64,000 nt of DNA from Ruegeria sp. HKCCD7303 (GTDB taxonomy: Bacteria > Pseudomonadota > Alphaproteobacteria > Rhodobacterales > Rhodobacteraceae): positions 265,437 to 329,436 of the forward strand of contig NZ_WVRE01000005.1 in NCBI RefSeq assembly GCF_013111185.1, read 5' to 3'. Every line of letters begins with the position of its first letter. Position 1 is the first letter of the stretch. The notes under the pieces were generated by a model. It made no database searches and was not told where the DNA came from. It was given only the letters and a program-made list of their open reading frames with translations. Positions 44,518 to 54,239 of this stretch are shown here, piece by piece. A program made the position numbers and the translations under genes.

Positions 44518-44623
44518 TATGCTTCTCGCCCTCCACAGCAGGTTGAAGTGATGATGTGACCGATCCTTTCCGATTGTGACTGGTAGAAACACAAAAAAAC
44601 GTCACCAATTAGCGACGCAGAAT

Positions 44624-45571
44624 TCACTGGTTATCGATATGCCACCCCATGCCCAAATCCGACAGATGCCTTTGAACCCGCCCAGGGTAGTCAGATACAA
44701 TTGCATCCACGCGCAGGTCGATCATCCTGCTTATTTCTTCGTGCTCATTGACAGTCCAAACGGCGACACATAAGCCCAGCTCTTTTGCAAGGGCCACATT
44801 TTCTGCTGTCACATCCGCATAATATGGGCACCAAAGCGAACCACCGGCTTGCTTGACCAAAAATGGGATTTCGTCGCAGCGACCGCGAAAGTCTGGGCAA
44901 ACCGCTTTCGAGGAATCTTCGCCCACTTCGTCCTCGTTTTCCGGAAGCTGCGTAAGGTAAGAAGACGGCATGTCCGGAGCCTGCCGCTGGCATTCTTCCA
45001 AAAGGTTCCAGTCAAAACTGTGTAAAACCGCGCGCGTAGATAGACCTTTGGCGCGAACCTCCTGAAGAACTCGCCCAACAAAGTTCTCTCGAAAAATCGC
45101 ATCGTGAGCCAGGTCAGGATCCGATTTCAGTTCGAGCATCAGATAGGCATCGCCGTATTTTGCTTCGGCTACCAAATCGAGCAAGTCTATCAGCCTTGGA
45201 ACACGAACGCCGTCCAGTTGCGCCTGATCCGGGAAACGTTGGCCATAGTCAGAATGCCCGTCTAACCGTCCAATATCGAATTGTTGGATTTGCTCGAAAG
45301 TCAGAGATGAGACTTTCGGCTCTTCACCGGTCAGAAACAGGCCATTGGTGTCGCGAAAGCCAGATGCGTGCAGACGATGATTGTGGGTTATGACCGGAAC
45401 GTCATCAGCTGTTAGAACGACATCAAATTCAAGAAGCGGTACGCCGATGGACAGCGAGAAATCAAAACCAATCATGCTGTTTTCAGGCAAAACGCCTCTT
45501 GCTCCTCGATGTCCCACAACACGGATCAGGTTGTTTCCACCACGAAATGCTTCGACCTGCGGAAACCCCAT
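44624..45571 (-). CDS. ugpQ: Glycerophosphodiester phosphodiesterase
   Basis: A 315-residue GDPD-family enzyme: GHRGARGVLPENS supplies the catalytic His-Arg and first metal ligands, LLEFDVVLTADDVPVITHN the second pair, and LMLELKSDP the third metal ligand. It splits glycerophosphodiesters into sn-glycerol 3-phosphate and an alcohol. No signal peptide is visible, so it acts in the cytoplasm on diesters brought in by the Ugp transporter. Its ATG overlaps the ugpC stop by one base, which makes it the last gene of the ugp operon. Confidence 0.88.
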   Translation of the reverse strand: MGFPQVEAFRGGNNLIRVVGHRGARGVLPENSMIGFDFSLSIGVPLLEFDVVLTADDVPVITHNHRLHASGFRDTNGLFLTGEEPKVSSLTFEQIQQFDIGRLDGHSDYGQRFPDQAQLDGVRVPRLIDLLDLVAEAKYGDAYLMLELKSDPDLAHDAIFRENFVGRVLQEVRAKGLSTRAVLHSFDWNLLEECQRQAPDMPSSYLTQLPENEDEVGEDSSKAVCPDFRGRCDEIPFLVKQAGGSLWCPYYADVTAENVALAKELGLCVAVWTVNEHEEISRMIDLRVDAIVSDYPGRVQRHLSDLGMGWHIDNQ

Positions 45572-46626
45572 TAGCTTTCCAGCCTTTCCCCGGTTGATTG
45601 GTCAAACAGATGCATGTGCTCGGAGGCGACCGAAAACCGCATATTCGGATGTCGGTCCTCGATCGGATGAACTCCCGGAAGGCTTATGGTGATCGCTCCG
45701 CCGCCTCTCGCGAGTTGACCGTGTAACAGAGTGTTGGCCCCTAACGGTTCCGCCATCTGGATCGCCGCTTCTAGCGGACCACTATCATCCAACAACAGGT
45801 GCTCTGGGCGGATCCCCAGCTTCAACGCGTTATCGGGACCCGCAGATGGGCCAACTTCTATTTCACCGATCTTGACTGTCCCGTTCTCACGCCGGGCATC
45901 AAACACATTCATCGCCGGGCTGCCAATGAACTGTGCCGCGAACAATGTTCTCGGTGTTTCGTACACCTCCAGCGGAGTTCCAATCTGTTCGGCGATACCG
46001 CCGTTCATGACGATCATCCTGTCTGCCATCGTCATCGCCTCGACCTGATCGTGGGTTACGTAAAGCGAGGTGATGCCCAGCTTCTCCTGAAGCTCACGAA
46101 TTTCCAGACGCATCTGAACACGCAGTTTAGCGTCTAGGTTCGACAGCGGTTCATCAAACAGGAATACTGCTGGTTCGCGGACAATAGCCCGACCCATTGC
46201 CACCCTCTGACGCTGGCCGCCGGAAAGTTGTCTTGGTTTGCGATCCAGTAAGGGTTCCAGTTGCAACAGCTTGGCAGCCTCAGTCACCTTCTCGTCGATC
46301 TGGCTCTTGGGCAGACCGGCGATCTTTAGGCCGTACCCCATATTCTGGCGCACAGACATGTGTGGATAGAGTGCATAGTTCTGGAACACCATCGCGATGT
46401 CGCGATCCATCGGCTCTTTGTCGTTGGCTCGTTCTTCTCCAATTCGGATTTCGCCATCGGTCACGGTTTCTAGACCCGCAACCATCCGCAACAGCGTGGA
46501 CTTGCCGCAGCCCGAGGGTCCGACGATCACGATGAACTCACCATCAGCAATATCGATATCGATGCCGTGGATGACGTCCGTTGGGCCAAAGCTCTTTTTG
46601 ACGTTCTCTAGGGTTACTGTTGCCAT
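45571..46626 (-). CDS. ugpC: sn-Glycerol-3-phosphate ABC transporter ATP-binding protein
   Basis: A 351-residue ABC ATPase of the MalK/UgpC group. Walker A is GPSGCGKST, the signature LSGGQRQR, Walker B VFLFDEPLSNLD, and the switch histidine follows in VTHDQ. A C-terminal OB-fold regulatory domain occupies the last 115 residues. It powers the UgpAE channel. Position in a B-A-E-C operon with a glycerophosphodiesterase supports the glycerol-phosphate assignment over a sugar transporter. Confidence 0.9.
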   Translation of the reverse strand: MATVTLENVKKSFGPTDVIHGIDIDIADGEFIVIVGPSGCGKSTLLRMVAGLETVTDGEIRIGEERANDKEPMDRDIAMVFQNYALYPHMSVRQNMGYGLKIAGLPKSQIDEKVTEAAKLLQLEPLLDRKPRQLSGGQRQRVAMGRAIVREPAVFLFDEPLSNLDAKLRVQMRLEIRELQEKLGITSLYVTHDQVEAMTMADRMIVMNGGIAEQIGTPLEVYETPRTLFAAQFIGSPAMNVFDARRENGTVKIGEIEVGPSAGPDNALKLGIRPEHLLLDDSGPLEAAIQMAEPLGANTLLHGQLARGGGAITISLPGVHPIEDRHPNMRFSVASEHMHLFDQSTGERLES

Positions 46627-46629
46627 TTC

Positions 46630-47487
46630 TTACTTCTCGCTATCGACAAGGCCGCGGACAAAGAGCTTTTGCATCGATACCACCACTATGACCGGTGGGA
46701 TCATTGCTAGAATTGATGTAGCCATGATGACCGGCCACTCGGCCACATCATCGCCGGACGGGAACATCTGTTTGATGCCCATCACAATGGTGTTCATTTC
46801 AGGGTCGGTGGTGATGAGCAGCGGCCAAAGGTATTGGTTCCAGCCATAGATGAACAGGATCACGAACAGCGCCGCGATATTGGTCCTGCTCATGGGCACA
46901 ACGATATCAATGAAAAACCGCATCGGGCGGGCACCGTCGACTCGAGCTGCTTCGGCCAGTTCATCTGGAATTGTCAGAAAGAATTGCCGGAACAGGAACG
47001 TTGCCGTGGCCGAGGCGATAAGTGGGAAGATCAACCCATAGTAGCTGTTGAGCATGCCGAACCCGGCGACAACTTCAAAAGTTGGAACAATGCGAACCTC
47101 GACCGGTAGCATCAGCGTCAGGAAAATTAGCCAAAAGAACGTCGTTCGACCGGGAAATCGAAAATAGACAATCGCAAAGGCTGACAGCAATGAAATGATG
47201 ATCTTACCCACCGCAATACCAATGGCCATCACGAGGCTGTTGAACAACATCGTGGCGACAGGCACATTCACGCCAGAAAACAATGCAGCCTTGTAGTTTT
47301 CCCAGAACTGATCACCCGGAACCAACGGCATCGGCGGTGACACGATTTCCGGCTGGGTAACGGTCGAGGCCACAAATGCCAGCCAGATCGGAAAGAAGAT
47401 GATCAGAACGCCAAGTATCATTAGCGCATGGGTCAACCAGATCCCCATCCCGCGTTTTTCGACCATACCGTGTTGTTGGGCGGCCAT
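46630..47487 (-). CDS. ugpE: sn-Glycerol-3-phosphate ABC transporter permease UgpE
   Basis: A 285-residue inner-membrane permease with six predicted segments and the EAA loop that contacts the ATPase ([17 protein letters not shown]). It forms the channel with UgpA. The gene overlaps ugpA at its start and is followed by ugpC after three bases. Confidence 0.9.
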   Translation of the reverse strand: MAAQQHGMVEKRGMGIWLTHALMILGVLIIFFPIWLAFVASTVTQPEIVSPPMPLVPGDQFWENYKAALFSGVNVPVATMLFNSLVMAIGIAVGKIIISLLSAFAIVYFRFPGRTTFFWLIFLTLMLPVEVRIVPTFEVVAGFGMLNSYYGLIFPLIASATATFLFRQFFLTIPDELAEAARVDGARPMRFFIDIVVPMSRTNIAALFVILFIYGWNQYLWPLLITTDPEMNTIVMGIKQMFPSGDDVAEWPVIMATSILAMIPPVIVVVSMQKLFVRGLVDSEK

Positions 47488-48368
47488 CAGTAGTGCACCC
47501 TTTTTTCCACATATTTGAACTGGATGACGGTCAATAGGCCGACCACGATTAGTAGAATGACTGACTGCGCCGAGGATGAACCTAGATCCTGCCCGACGAA
47601 GCCGTCTGAGAAGACCTTGTAGACCAGAATGGTCGTCGCCTGTTGTGGGCCTCCGCCTGTGATGGTGTGGATAACGCCAAAGGTTTCAAAGAAAGCGTAA
47701 ACGACATTCACCACCAGCAGGAAAAACGCCGTCGGAGATAGCAGCGGCAGTACAATTGTGAAGAACCGGCGCCAGAAGCGCGCTCCGTCGATCGCGGCAG
47801 CCTCGATCACCGACCGCGGAACCGATTGCAGAGCTGCGAAAAAAAACAGGAAGTTATAACTGATGCGCCCCCAAGCCGATGCTACAACCACCAACCCCAT
47901 GGCCTCGGTGCCGTTCAGAACGTGGTTCCAGTCATAGCCAAGCTGGCCGAGGTACCAAGACACGACACCAACGCGCGTGTTGAACATGAACAGCCACAGT
48001 ACACCAGCCACGGCGGGGGCGACGGCGTAGGGCCAAATCAGCAATGTCCGGTAGACGCCCGATCCCTTGATTAGACGATCTGCGATGACCGCCAGAAACA
48101 AGGCCGGGATCATTGAACACAGCGTTACGAGCGTTGAAAACACCGCTGTTGTCACAAAAGAGGCGCGGTAGAACTTGTCGCTCAGAAGGAACTCAAAGTT
48201 GCCGAGCCCGACGAATTGGGACGACAACCCAAAGGGATCAGGTATGAACAGAGACTGCCAAACGGCCTGGCCTGCGGGGTAAAAGAAGAAAACGGCGGAA
48301 ATGATGACCTGAGGGGCGATCAGCGCCAATGGCAAAAGCCAGCCGCGGAAGGTGACGCGTTTTTCCAT
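47487..48368 (-). CDS. ugpA: sn-Glycerol-3-phosphate ABC transporter permease UgpA
   Basis: A 293-residue permease with six membrane segments and the EAA motif ([17 protein letters not shown]). It pairs with UgpE. A GC-rich stem-loop separates it from ugpB upstream, which may lower its expression relative to the binding protein. Confidence 0.9.
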   Translation of the reverse strand: MEKRVTFRGWLLPLALIAPQVIISAVFFFYPAGQAVWQSLFIPDPFGLSSQFVGLGNFEFLLSDKFYRASFVTTAVFSTLVTLCSMIPALFLAVIADRLIKGSGVYRTLLIWPYAVAPAVAGVLWLFMFNTRVGVVSWYLGQLGYDWNHVLNGTEAMGLVVVASAWGRISYNFLFFFAALQSVPRSVIEAAAIDGARFWRRFFTIVLPLLSPTAFFLLVVNVVYAFFETFGVIHTITGGGPQQATTILVYKVFSDGFVGQDLGSSSAQSVILLIVVGLLTVIQFKYVEKRVHY

Positions 48369-48393
48369 CTTGATAATCCACCGAAGAAAGAAA

Positions 48394-48418
48394 ATGCGGG
48401 CCCTTAATAGGCCCGCAT
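48394..48418 (-). terminator. Stem-loop between ugpB and ugpA (attenuator)
   Basis: ATGCGGGCC (48394-48402) pairs perfectly with GGCCCGCAT (48410-48418) over a seven-base loop; on the transcribed strand it is followed by TTTTCTTTC. Placed between the binding-protein gene and the permease genes, it probably causes partial termination or mRNA protection so that more UgpB than permease is made. Confidence 0.7.
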
Positions 48419-48429
48419 CAGTTTACGAC

Positions 48430-49740
48430 TTATTGATTGGCGGATTCGAACCGGCGCAGCAGTGCGTCACCGCGCTCTTTTGCGCTATCCATCGCTTCCT
48501 GAGCGGTCTTTTCACCGGACCAGACGGCCTCAAGCTCTTCGTCGATGATGCCGCGAATTTGGTCGAACGAGCCCAGACGCAGACCTTTCGAGTTTGCGGT
48601 TGGTTCCTTCGCAGTCATCTGGATTACCGCGATGTCGGTGCCCGGGTTTTCATCATAAAAACCTGCAGCACGAGTAGCTTCACCCGCTTCGGCCGTGATT
48701 GGAAGATAACCGGTATTTTGGTGCCAAGCAGCCTGAACGTCCGACGAGGAAAGGAAGCTTAGGAACTCTCCAACGCCCTTGTATTCCTCGGGATCATGGC
48801 CTTCCATAACCCAAAGGGATGCACCGCCGATAATGGTATTCTGCGGCTCACTGGTGACTGCTTCCCAATAGGGCAGCGGCCTTACGTCGAACTCAAACTC
48901 AGCTTCAGAGCTGATACCGGCGTAACCGGCCGAGCTTTCCGTGAACAACGCGCATTCACCGGCCCGGAAATTTGCACCACCTTCGTTTCTGCGCCCGGTG
49001 TAGATGAACTTGCCATCCTTGGCCCAGTCACCCATTGCTGTCAGGTGTGCAACCTGCGCTGGACCGTTCAGCATCAGTTCGGTATCCAGACCGGCAAAAC
49101 CGTTGTCCTGCGATGCGAACGGAACGTCGTGATAGGCCGACAGGTTCTCGAGGTGAATCCAGCTTTGCCATGCGGTCACCAGCGGGCAGTCCTCGCCGCC
49201 AGCCTTAAGCTGCTCAAGTACGTCGCCAACCTTTTCCCAAGTCGATAGATCTGTGTCCGGATCAACACCCGCCGCTTCGAAGGCATCGCGATTGACCCAC
49301 AGAACCGGTGTGGACGAGTTGAAAGGCAGAGAGAGCATTTCACCGTCCGTTGTAGTGTAGTAACCTTTGACAGCGCCAATGTACGCGTCAGGATCAAACG
49401 ACGCACCGCTTTCAGCCATCACTTCATAGACGGGTTTGATCGCACCTTCGGCCGACATCATCGTTGCCGTACCCACTTCGAAAACCATCAGAATGTGGGG
49501 TTGCTCGCCGGCGCGGAAAGCCGCAATACCTGCGTTCAGAGTTTCCGAGTAATTGCCTTTGTGGCTTTCGACCACGACGAACTCATCCTGGCTGGCGTTG
49601 AACTCATCAACTTGCGCTTTAACAAGCTCACCCAATCGACCGGTGAAAGCGTGCCAGAACTGAACTTCAGTTTGCGCCATCGCCGCCACGGGGGACAACG
49701 CAGTAGTTACGGCGAGAGCGCCGAGAAATTGCTTATTCAT
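48430..49740 (-). CDS. ugpB: sn-Glycerol-3-phosphate ABC transporter substrate-binding protein
   Basis: A 436-residue extracellular solute-binding protein (family 1) with a signal peptide ending in SPVAAMAQ. The mature start TEVQFWHAFTGRLGELV and the later NTIIGGASLWVMEGH match UgpB proteins. It captures glycerol 3-phosphate or glycerophosphodiesters in the periplasm. The ATG at 49740 follows a GGGAGGA ribosome site. It is the first gene of the operon, divergent from a LysR regulator. Confidence 0.9.
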   Translation of the reverse strand: MNKQFLGALAVTTALSPVAAMAQTEVQFWHAFTGRLGELVKAQVDEFNASQDEFVVVESHKGNYSETLNAGIAAFRAGEQPHILMVFEVGTATMMSAEGAIKPVYEVMAESGASFDPDAYIGAVKGYYTTTDGEMLSLPFNSSTPVLWVNRDAFEAAGVDPDTDLSTWEKVGDVLEQLKAGGEDCPLVTAWQSWIHLENLSAYHDVPFASQDNGFAGLDTELMLNGPAQVAHLTAMGDWAKDGKFIYTGRRNEGGANFRAGECALFTESSAGYAGISSEAEFEFDVRPLPYWEAVTSEPQNTIIGGASLWVMEGHDPEEYKGVGEFLSFLSSSDVQAAWHQNTGYLPITAEAGEATRAAGFYDENPGTDIAVIQMTAKEPTANSKGLRLGSFDQIRGIIDEELEAVWSGEKTAQEAMDSAKERGDALLRRFESANQ

Positions 49741-49819
49741 GATTCCTCCCATGCATCAGTGTTGATGCTTCGTTGAATACCGACCGCAACGCGTAATCAG
49801 CACACATGACGATTTCACG

Positions 49820-49885
49820 ACGTTAACGTTACAAATTTATAATTCAAGCATTAAATTTTTGAAAAAAACATAACACTACGTTATG
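49820..49885. promoter_or_regulatory. LysR-type binding box and palindrome upstream of ugpB
   Basis: CATAAC-ACTAC-GTTATG (49869-49885) is a perfect 6-5-6 inverted repeat and contains the T-N11-A core of LysR-type boxes. A second palindrome, ACGTTAACGT, lies at 49820-49829. Both are in the AT-rich gap between ugpB and the divergent LysR gene, so they probably mark its operator. Function is inferred. Confidence 0.6.
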
Positions 49886-49920
49886 AAATTACTAAGCAAA
49901 CAACGAACCAGGTTCAAAGC

Positions 49921-50823
49921 ATGAGTCAAACTTTTAGAATCCGCCAATTGGAAGCGCTCATGGCAGTTTCCTCAAACGGGTCGGTCACTGCTGCAGCTAA
50001 GGATCTTGGGATAAGCCAGCCTGCGGTCAGCCGACTGCTTTCTGATCTGGAAAAATCGCTTGGCTTTCAACTTTTTGATCGCCGCGAAGGTCGCTTAGTT
50101 CCTTCGCAGGAGGTGCGTTATCTGCAACCCAGCGTAGAGCGCGTTTTGGAATTGATGAAGCAGATCTCGGACGTTAGTCAGGACATAACCCAACGCAAAG
50201 CGGGACACATCCGAATCGCATGTTTGCCCGGGTTCGCCACCAGTCACCTTCCCAACGTCATCGCCACCTTTTTACAAAATCGGCCAGGTGTGACCATGAC
50301 GATCGAGCCTGACAGACCAGAACGCATTCTCGAGTGGATGATCGGTGAGCAATATGATTTCGGAATCACAGACAGCTTTAACGGGCATCCGGCCGTCGAA
50401 AGCAGAGACATCGATGTCCGTACAGTTTGCGTGTTTCCTACCGGACATGAATTGGAAGAACTCTCCGAGGTGTCACCTACGGATCTTGCGAATGCCAAGA
50501 TTATTCACACAAGGCGCGACAGCGACTTTTTTGGAAAACTTTCAAAAGCGTTTCAAAGCGCCAACGTCAAACTCAACTCCCACATCGAAGTCAGGCAGTT
50601 TACGGCAGCTTGTGAATTGGCTGTAAAAGGTGTTGGGATTTCCGTGGTCAGCGAGTTGGATGCCGTCCAATATGCAGACAACGGATTGAGCTACCGACCG
50701 TTCAAACCGCTCTTGTCACATACGCTTTCCCTTGTGCGTCCGATTTTGAAGCAACCGTCACTGGTGACGCTAGAGTTCATCGAACAGTTTCAAGAGAGCC
50801 TAGCTCCGTTCAAGGCAAGCTAA
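49921..50823 (+). CDS. LysR-family transcriptional regulator of the ugp operon
   Basis: A 300-residue LysR protein: FRIRQLEALMAVSSNGSVTA opens the winged helix and ISQPAVSRLLSDLE is the recognition helix; the effector domain follows (IRIACLPGFATSHLPNVI). It is divergent from ugpB and overlooks a textbook LysR box 36 bases before its own start. In place of the PhoB control usual for ugp, this suggests a dedicated regulator sensing a glycerophosphate compound. That regulatory link is inferred. Confidence 0.87.
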   Translation: MSQTFRIRQLEALMAVSSNGSVTAAAKDLGISQPAVSRLLSDLEKSLGFQLFDRREGRLVPSQEVRYLQPSVERVLELMKQISDVSQDITQRKAGHIRIACLPGFATSHLPNVIATFLQNRPGVTMTIEPDRPERILEWMIGEQYDFGITDSFNGHPAVESRDIDVRTVCVFPTGHELEELSEVSPTDLANAKIIHTRRDSDFFGKLSKAFQSANVKLNSHIEVRQFTAACELAVKGVGISVVSELDAVQYADNGLSYRPFKPLLSHTLSLVRPILKQPSLVTLEFIEQFQESLAPFKAS

Positions 50824-51224
50824 TTAAATCACTGATTTTATGGCGGAAAACGCCAATGTTCGCTGTCAGCAAGCCGTACTTTTTCTATCTTCATAACTTG
50901 AAGCCAATGCTTGAGCATTTGGAATAACCCAGGAGATCGACCTTGCCCTAATAGGCAAAAGCGGGGAAACACAGATTAGTTTTACAGTTGAGCTTGGATG
51001 ATCTAGCTCCTTATCCTAGGACACCTAGTGACAGCTTTGTCCGCACAGCGGTCATTGATGCATTACGCGGCGAAAGACTGCTTTGAGCCCAAACCTGACC
51101 TTCGGCATACTTAAGAATCTTAGTTCAATGGTTTGTTCAAACGTGCGCATTCTTTGGTCAGGGAGTTACGCTTGATGATCAGAGGCGCTAAGATTGCAGT
51201 TGTGGAAACAGGCAGGTTAACGTT
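50824..51224. other. Intergenic stretch with dispersed repeat
   Basis: About 400 bases with no gene. At 51036-51093 lies a 58-base sequence beginning TTTGTCCGCACAGCGGTC and ending GAGCCCAAA that has a degenerate copy at 63075-63131 and a partial match at 43111-43126. Confidence 0.5.
51036..51093. repeat. Dispersed intergenic repeat, copy 1
   Basis: Shares TTTGTCCGCA, AGCGGTC, GCGAA and GAGCCCAAA in the same order and nearly the same spacing with the copy at 63075-63131. The centre has diverged. It looks like a short non-coding repeat family rather than a gene relic. Confidence 0.45.
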
Positions 51225-51527
51225 ATGCGAAGTGCAATACTCTTACCCTTAGTGGCATTTTTCCTAGGCACCATTTTATTAATTCAATCCGCAACGGCAG
51301 CTTCTCTTGGGCAATACGAGGTTTTTGGCGTTGAAGACGGAGACATGCTGAAATTGCGTGCAGGACCGGGAATAGGGTTCAACGTGATAGTGGGCCTTCC
51401 AAATGGAACCGCTTTAAGAGTTCACAGTTGCGAGCAGAACGGCGGCACCCGTTGGTGCCGCGTGTCCGTGCAACGTGCGCGTGGTCTAAAAGGATTTGTC
51501 TCTTGGGCATATTTACGAAAGCTATAA
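51225..51527 (+). CDS. Secreted small SH3-domain protein
   Basis: A 100-residue protein with a signal peptide (hydrophobic segment ending SATA) and one bacterial SH3 domain; DMLKLRAGPGIGFNVIVGLP and RWCRVSVQ are the usual strands, with GFVSWAYL at the end. Such domains bind peptidoglycan or other proteins in the periplasm. No operon partner is evident. The following stretch 51528-51856 shows no gene. Confidence 0.78.
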   Translation: MRSAILLPLVAFFLGTILLIQSATAASLGQYEVFGVEDGDMLKLRAGPGIGFNVIVGLPNGTALRVHSCEQNGGTRWCRVSVQRARGLKGFVSWAYLRKL

Positions 51528-51856
51528 GTAAAGCTTTGTTCCAGTGCCATCTTAGATGCCCAGGTTTTGTCAGAAGAACCAAAAATTGAGTTGGTTAAGG
51601 TATTGTCCTAACTTCGGCGAATTTTGCACACATAGTAGCCATTCAACCAAAGCGCAGCGAGTAACTGCATGGAGCTCATATTGACCAATGCTGTCCGCTC
51701 GACAAACTGGCGGAATGCCGAAATTGCCGACATCCCAAGGATTTGCTCAGATGTCAGGTGTCGGTTTCAAAATTATTTTAAGGTTTGCGATGAATCAAAG
51801 CCAACTGTTGATCGCTCATTCTTTGCTTATTCCAAAGCACTCGTGAGGTTCAGAAC

Positions 51857-52893
51857 ATGCATGCTCGCTTTCAACAACTTGCAGCAATCACTGGTATTTT
51901 CATTACCGGTGTGGCGCCAGCGATTGCGGAAGACGTCACCAAAGTGGATGTATTCAACTTCGTCCGAGCCGAAAGCGACAATCAGATGCTCGGCTATGCC
52001 GACAAAGGCGCGTTCGGGACGTTTACTCACAACCGTGATCCGTATCCGGTCGAACTGAGCGAACAGGTCACAATCCGAGGGAACCGCGATACTCTCTACT
52101 CCTTCGCTGTGTTCGACCTGACCGCGCCGGTGATAATCACTAATCCAGAAAGCCCTGATCGGTTTCAATCGATCCTTGTTGTCAATCAGGACCACTCCAT
52201 CGCCGATCCGGTCACAGAACCCGGTGACTACCTGATCACCATGGAGAAGGCTGGGACCCGCTATGTTTGGGTTTGTGTGCGCACCTTCGCGAACATGAGC
52301 GATCCGGAAGACATGAAGAAAGCCCATGCGCTACAAGACCAAATTACTTTACGGCAGGATGATCCCGGAACGCTCGAATTGCCGAACTGGGATCAGCAAA
52401 GTCGGGAGACCGTGCGCGGCCTGATCAACGAGTTGGGCAACATATCAATCACTGACTTCCGGGGTTACTTTGGTCGCGTCGAGCAGCTCGACCCGATCAA
52501 ACACTTGCTTGGGGCGGCTTATGGTTGGGGAGGCAATCCGGAACGGGGCGCGATGTACTGGAGTGTGACACCGGAAAAGAACGACGGTGAGACAGTCTAT
52601 GTTCTCAACGTTAAAGATGTTCCCCAATCAACGAGCAGGGCTTCTGGTCGGTGTCGGTCTACAACAAAGACGGCTTCTTCGAGAAGAATGAATACGACGC
52701 CTACACGTTCAGCAATGTGACAGCCGATCCCAATGAAGACGGTAGCTACACAATCCATTTCGGTGGTGACCCAGAGGCGATCAATTACTTGCCGCTATAT
52801 GACGGCTGGAACTACACGGCACGTGTTTACTCGCCAAAACGCGCCGTGATCGATGGCGACTGGGTATTCCCGGCCCCTGAGTTGGTTCAGTAG
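51857..52893 (+). pseudogene. DUF1254/DUF1214-type protein broken by a frameshift
   Basis: The first frame (51857 to about 52625) gives a signal peptide and a protein rich in DUF1254 features (TIRGNRDTLYSFAVFDLTAP). After LNVKDVP it turns into unrelated, arginine- and threonine-rich sequence. The next frame over then continues the expected DUF1214-type C-terminus (NEQGFWSVSVYNKDGF to WVFPAPELVQ, ending 52893). The shift lies near a CCCC run at about 52621-52632. Together they would make a protein of about 345 residues. Such proteins often accompany sulfatases and outer-membrane transporters. A sequencing error would explain the break equally well. Confidence 0.75.
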
Positions 52894-53095
52894 CGAAGGG
52901 CAGCAATGCACTGAGTGAAGGTAGAACGCCTCTAGTCGTCTTGTCTTTTTCTTCACATCTATAAGTGCTAGCTAGCTCTCGCGCAGACGCATCTGCTGTA
53001 GTGATTTCGAGACAAGCCAAGGCTAAACCAGCCAGCAATGCCGCTATTCAACTGGTGTGCTTCGACATCCGCGCGTCTCAAACATAAGAGTCTTT

Positions 53096-54204
53096 TCAGA
53101 TGTAGTTCAGCTGCTTTGTGATCCAGAACAGAATCTCAGCCAAGGCTGAAATGGCGCCCGCTTGTTCGGTGATGATAAGCGCTGTGCCCGAAGCTCCGAG
53201 CCGGGCATTCTGCGTCGGAACACTTTCCGGTACACGCATGGTCACGACGTAATCCGATATGCCACTCAAGTCTCGCAGATTGGGTAGTCCGCCTCTTGCG
53301 TCGACAGAGCCCTCGCGCGTTCCTGGTGGAATGGAAAGAATAACTGCATCAAACTCGTGCCCAGGCAGCGTTCCTAAAGCTACGCGAACAGTATCGCCTG
53401 CAACAACATTGCCAATGCTGCTTGTGGTAGTCGAGCAACTAATATCCGATCGTCAGGGATGACAAAGTTAATCGCGCCCTGAAGTGTGGTGACGCGATTA
53501 CCCACGCGCAGCGACAAACCCGTTACAATACCATCGGCTGGCGCACGGACGACGGTTTGTTTAAGCGCCCATTCCGCCTGCGCAAGGGCTTCTCGAACTT
53601 CGACAATGCCAACATCCACTCCATCAATCTGAGCTGCAATCCGTCGCTCTAGACTGGCTTTCCGGGCTTCGGCCGCGCGGAGATTCGCTTCTAATTGCTC
53701 GATCGTAGAGACCGCTTCTTGCAATTGAAATTCAGCCGAAGCGCCGCGTGTTGTGAGTTCAATTATGTCATCGCGTCGTTGTATTCCGAAAGCCAGTTGA
53801 GCGTTGAGCGAGGCGATCTCGGCCGTCGAAGCTTGCAGATCGGTAATGAGCTGATCAGCAGACGCTTCAGCAGAGGCCAAAGACGCCTTTAGGCGCGCAA
53901 CCTCTGCGGCCTGCGTGGTGTCATCGATACGGAAAAGCACATCACCTTCTGATACGCTTTGGTTGGCTTCGACCGCGACTTCGACAACCGGACCCGCCAC
54001 ATTCGGAGCAATGTTGATGACCGGGCTCTGAACCGAGACAGGACCCGAGGGGGTTGTATGGTTCAATGCTCCAATCACTACAAGGGCGATAATAAGTGCG
54101 CCGCCATAAATGATGGTTTTGAAAAATCCGTTCCACGGCAGGAGCTTGAGCTTGGAAAACACAAGCCAGGCCAGGCCGAAGTACAGTCCAAGTACGATTA
54201 GCAT
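53096..54204 (-). pseudogene. HlyD-family secretion/adaptor protein broken by a frameshift
   Basis: From 54204 the frame encodes an inner-membrane anchor, a lipoyl-like half (VVEVAVEANQSVSEGDVLF), a long coiled coil and the second lipoyl half (VRAPADGIVTGLSLRVGN). It ends early at 53380. A neighbouring frame continues the family C-terminus (SIGNVVAGDTVRVALG to ITKQLNYI) to a stop at 53096. The shift lies about 53400-53450. Together this gives about 370 residues of a YiaV-like periplasmic adaptor. It is the second frameshifted gene in this stretch. 52894-53095 before it is gene-free. Confidence 0.75.
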
Positions 54205-54239
54205 TTACGAGTTCCTCACACTAGCAGGTATTACACCGA

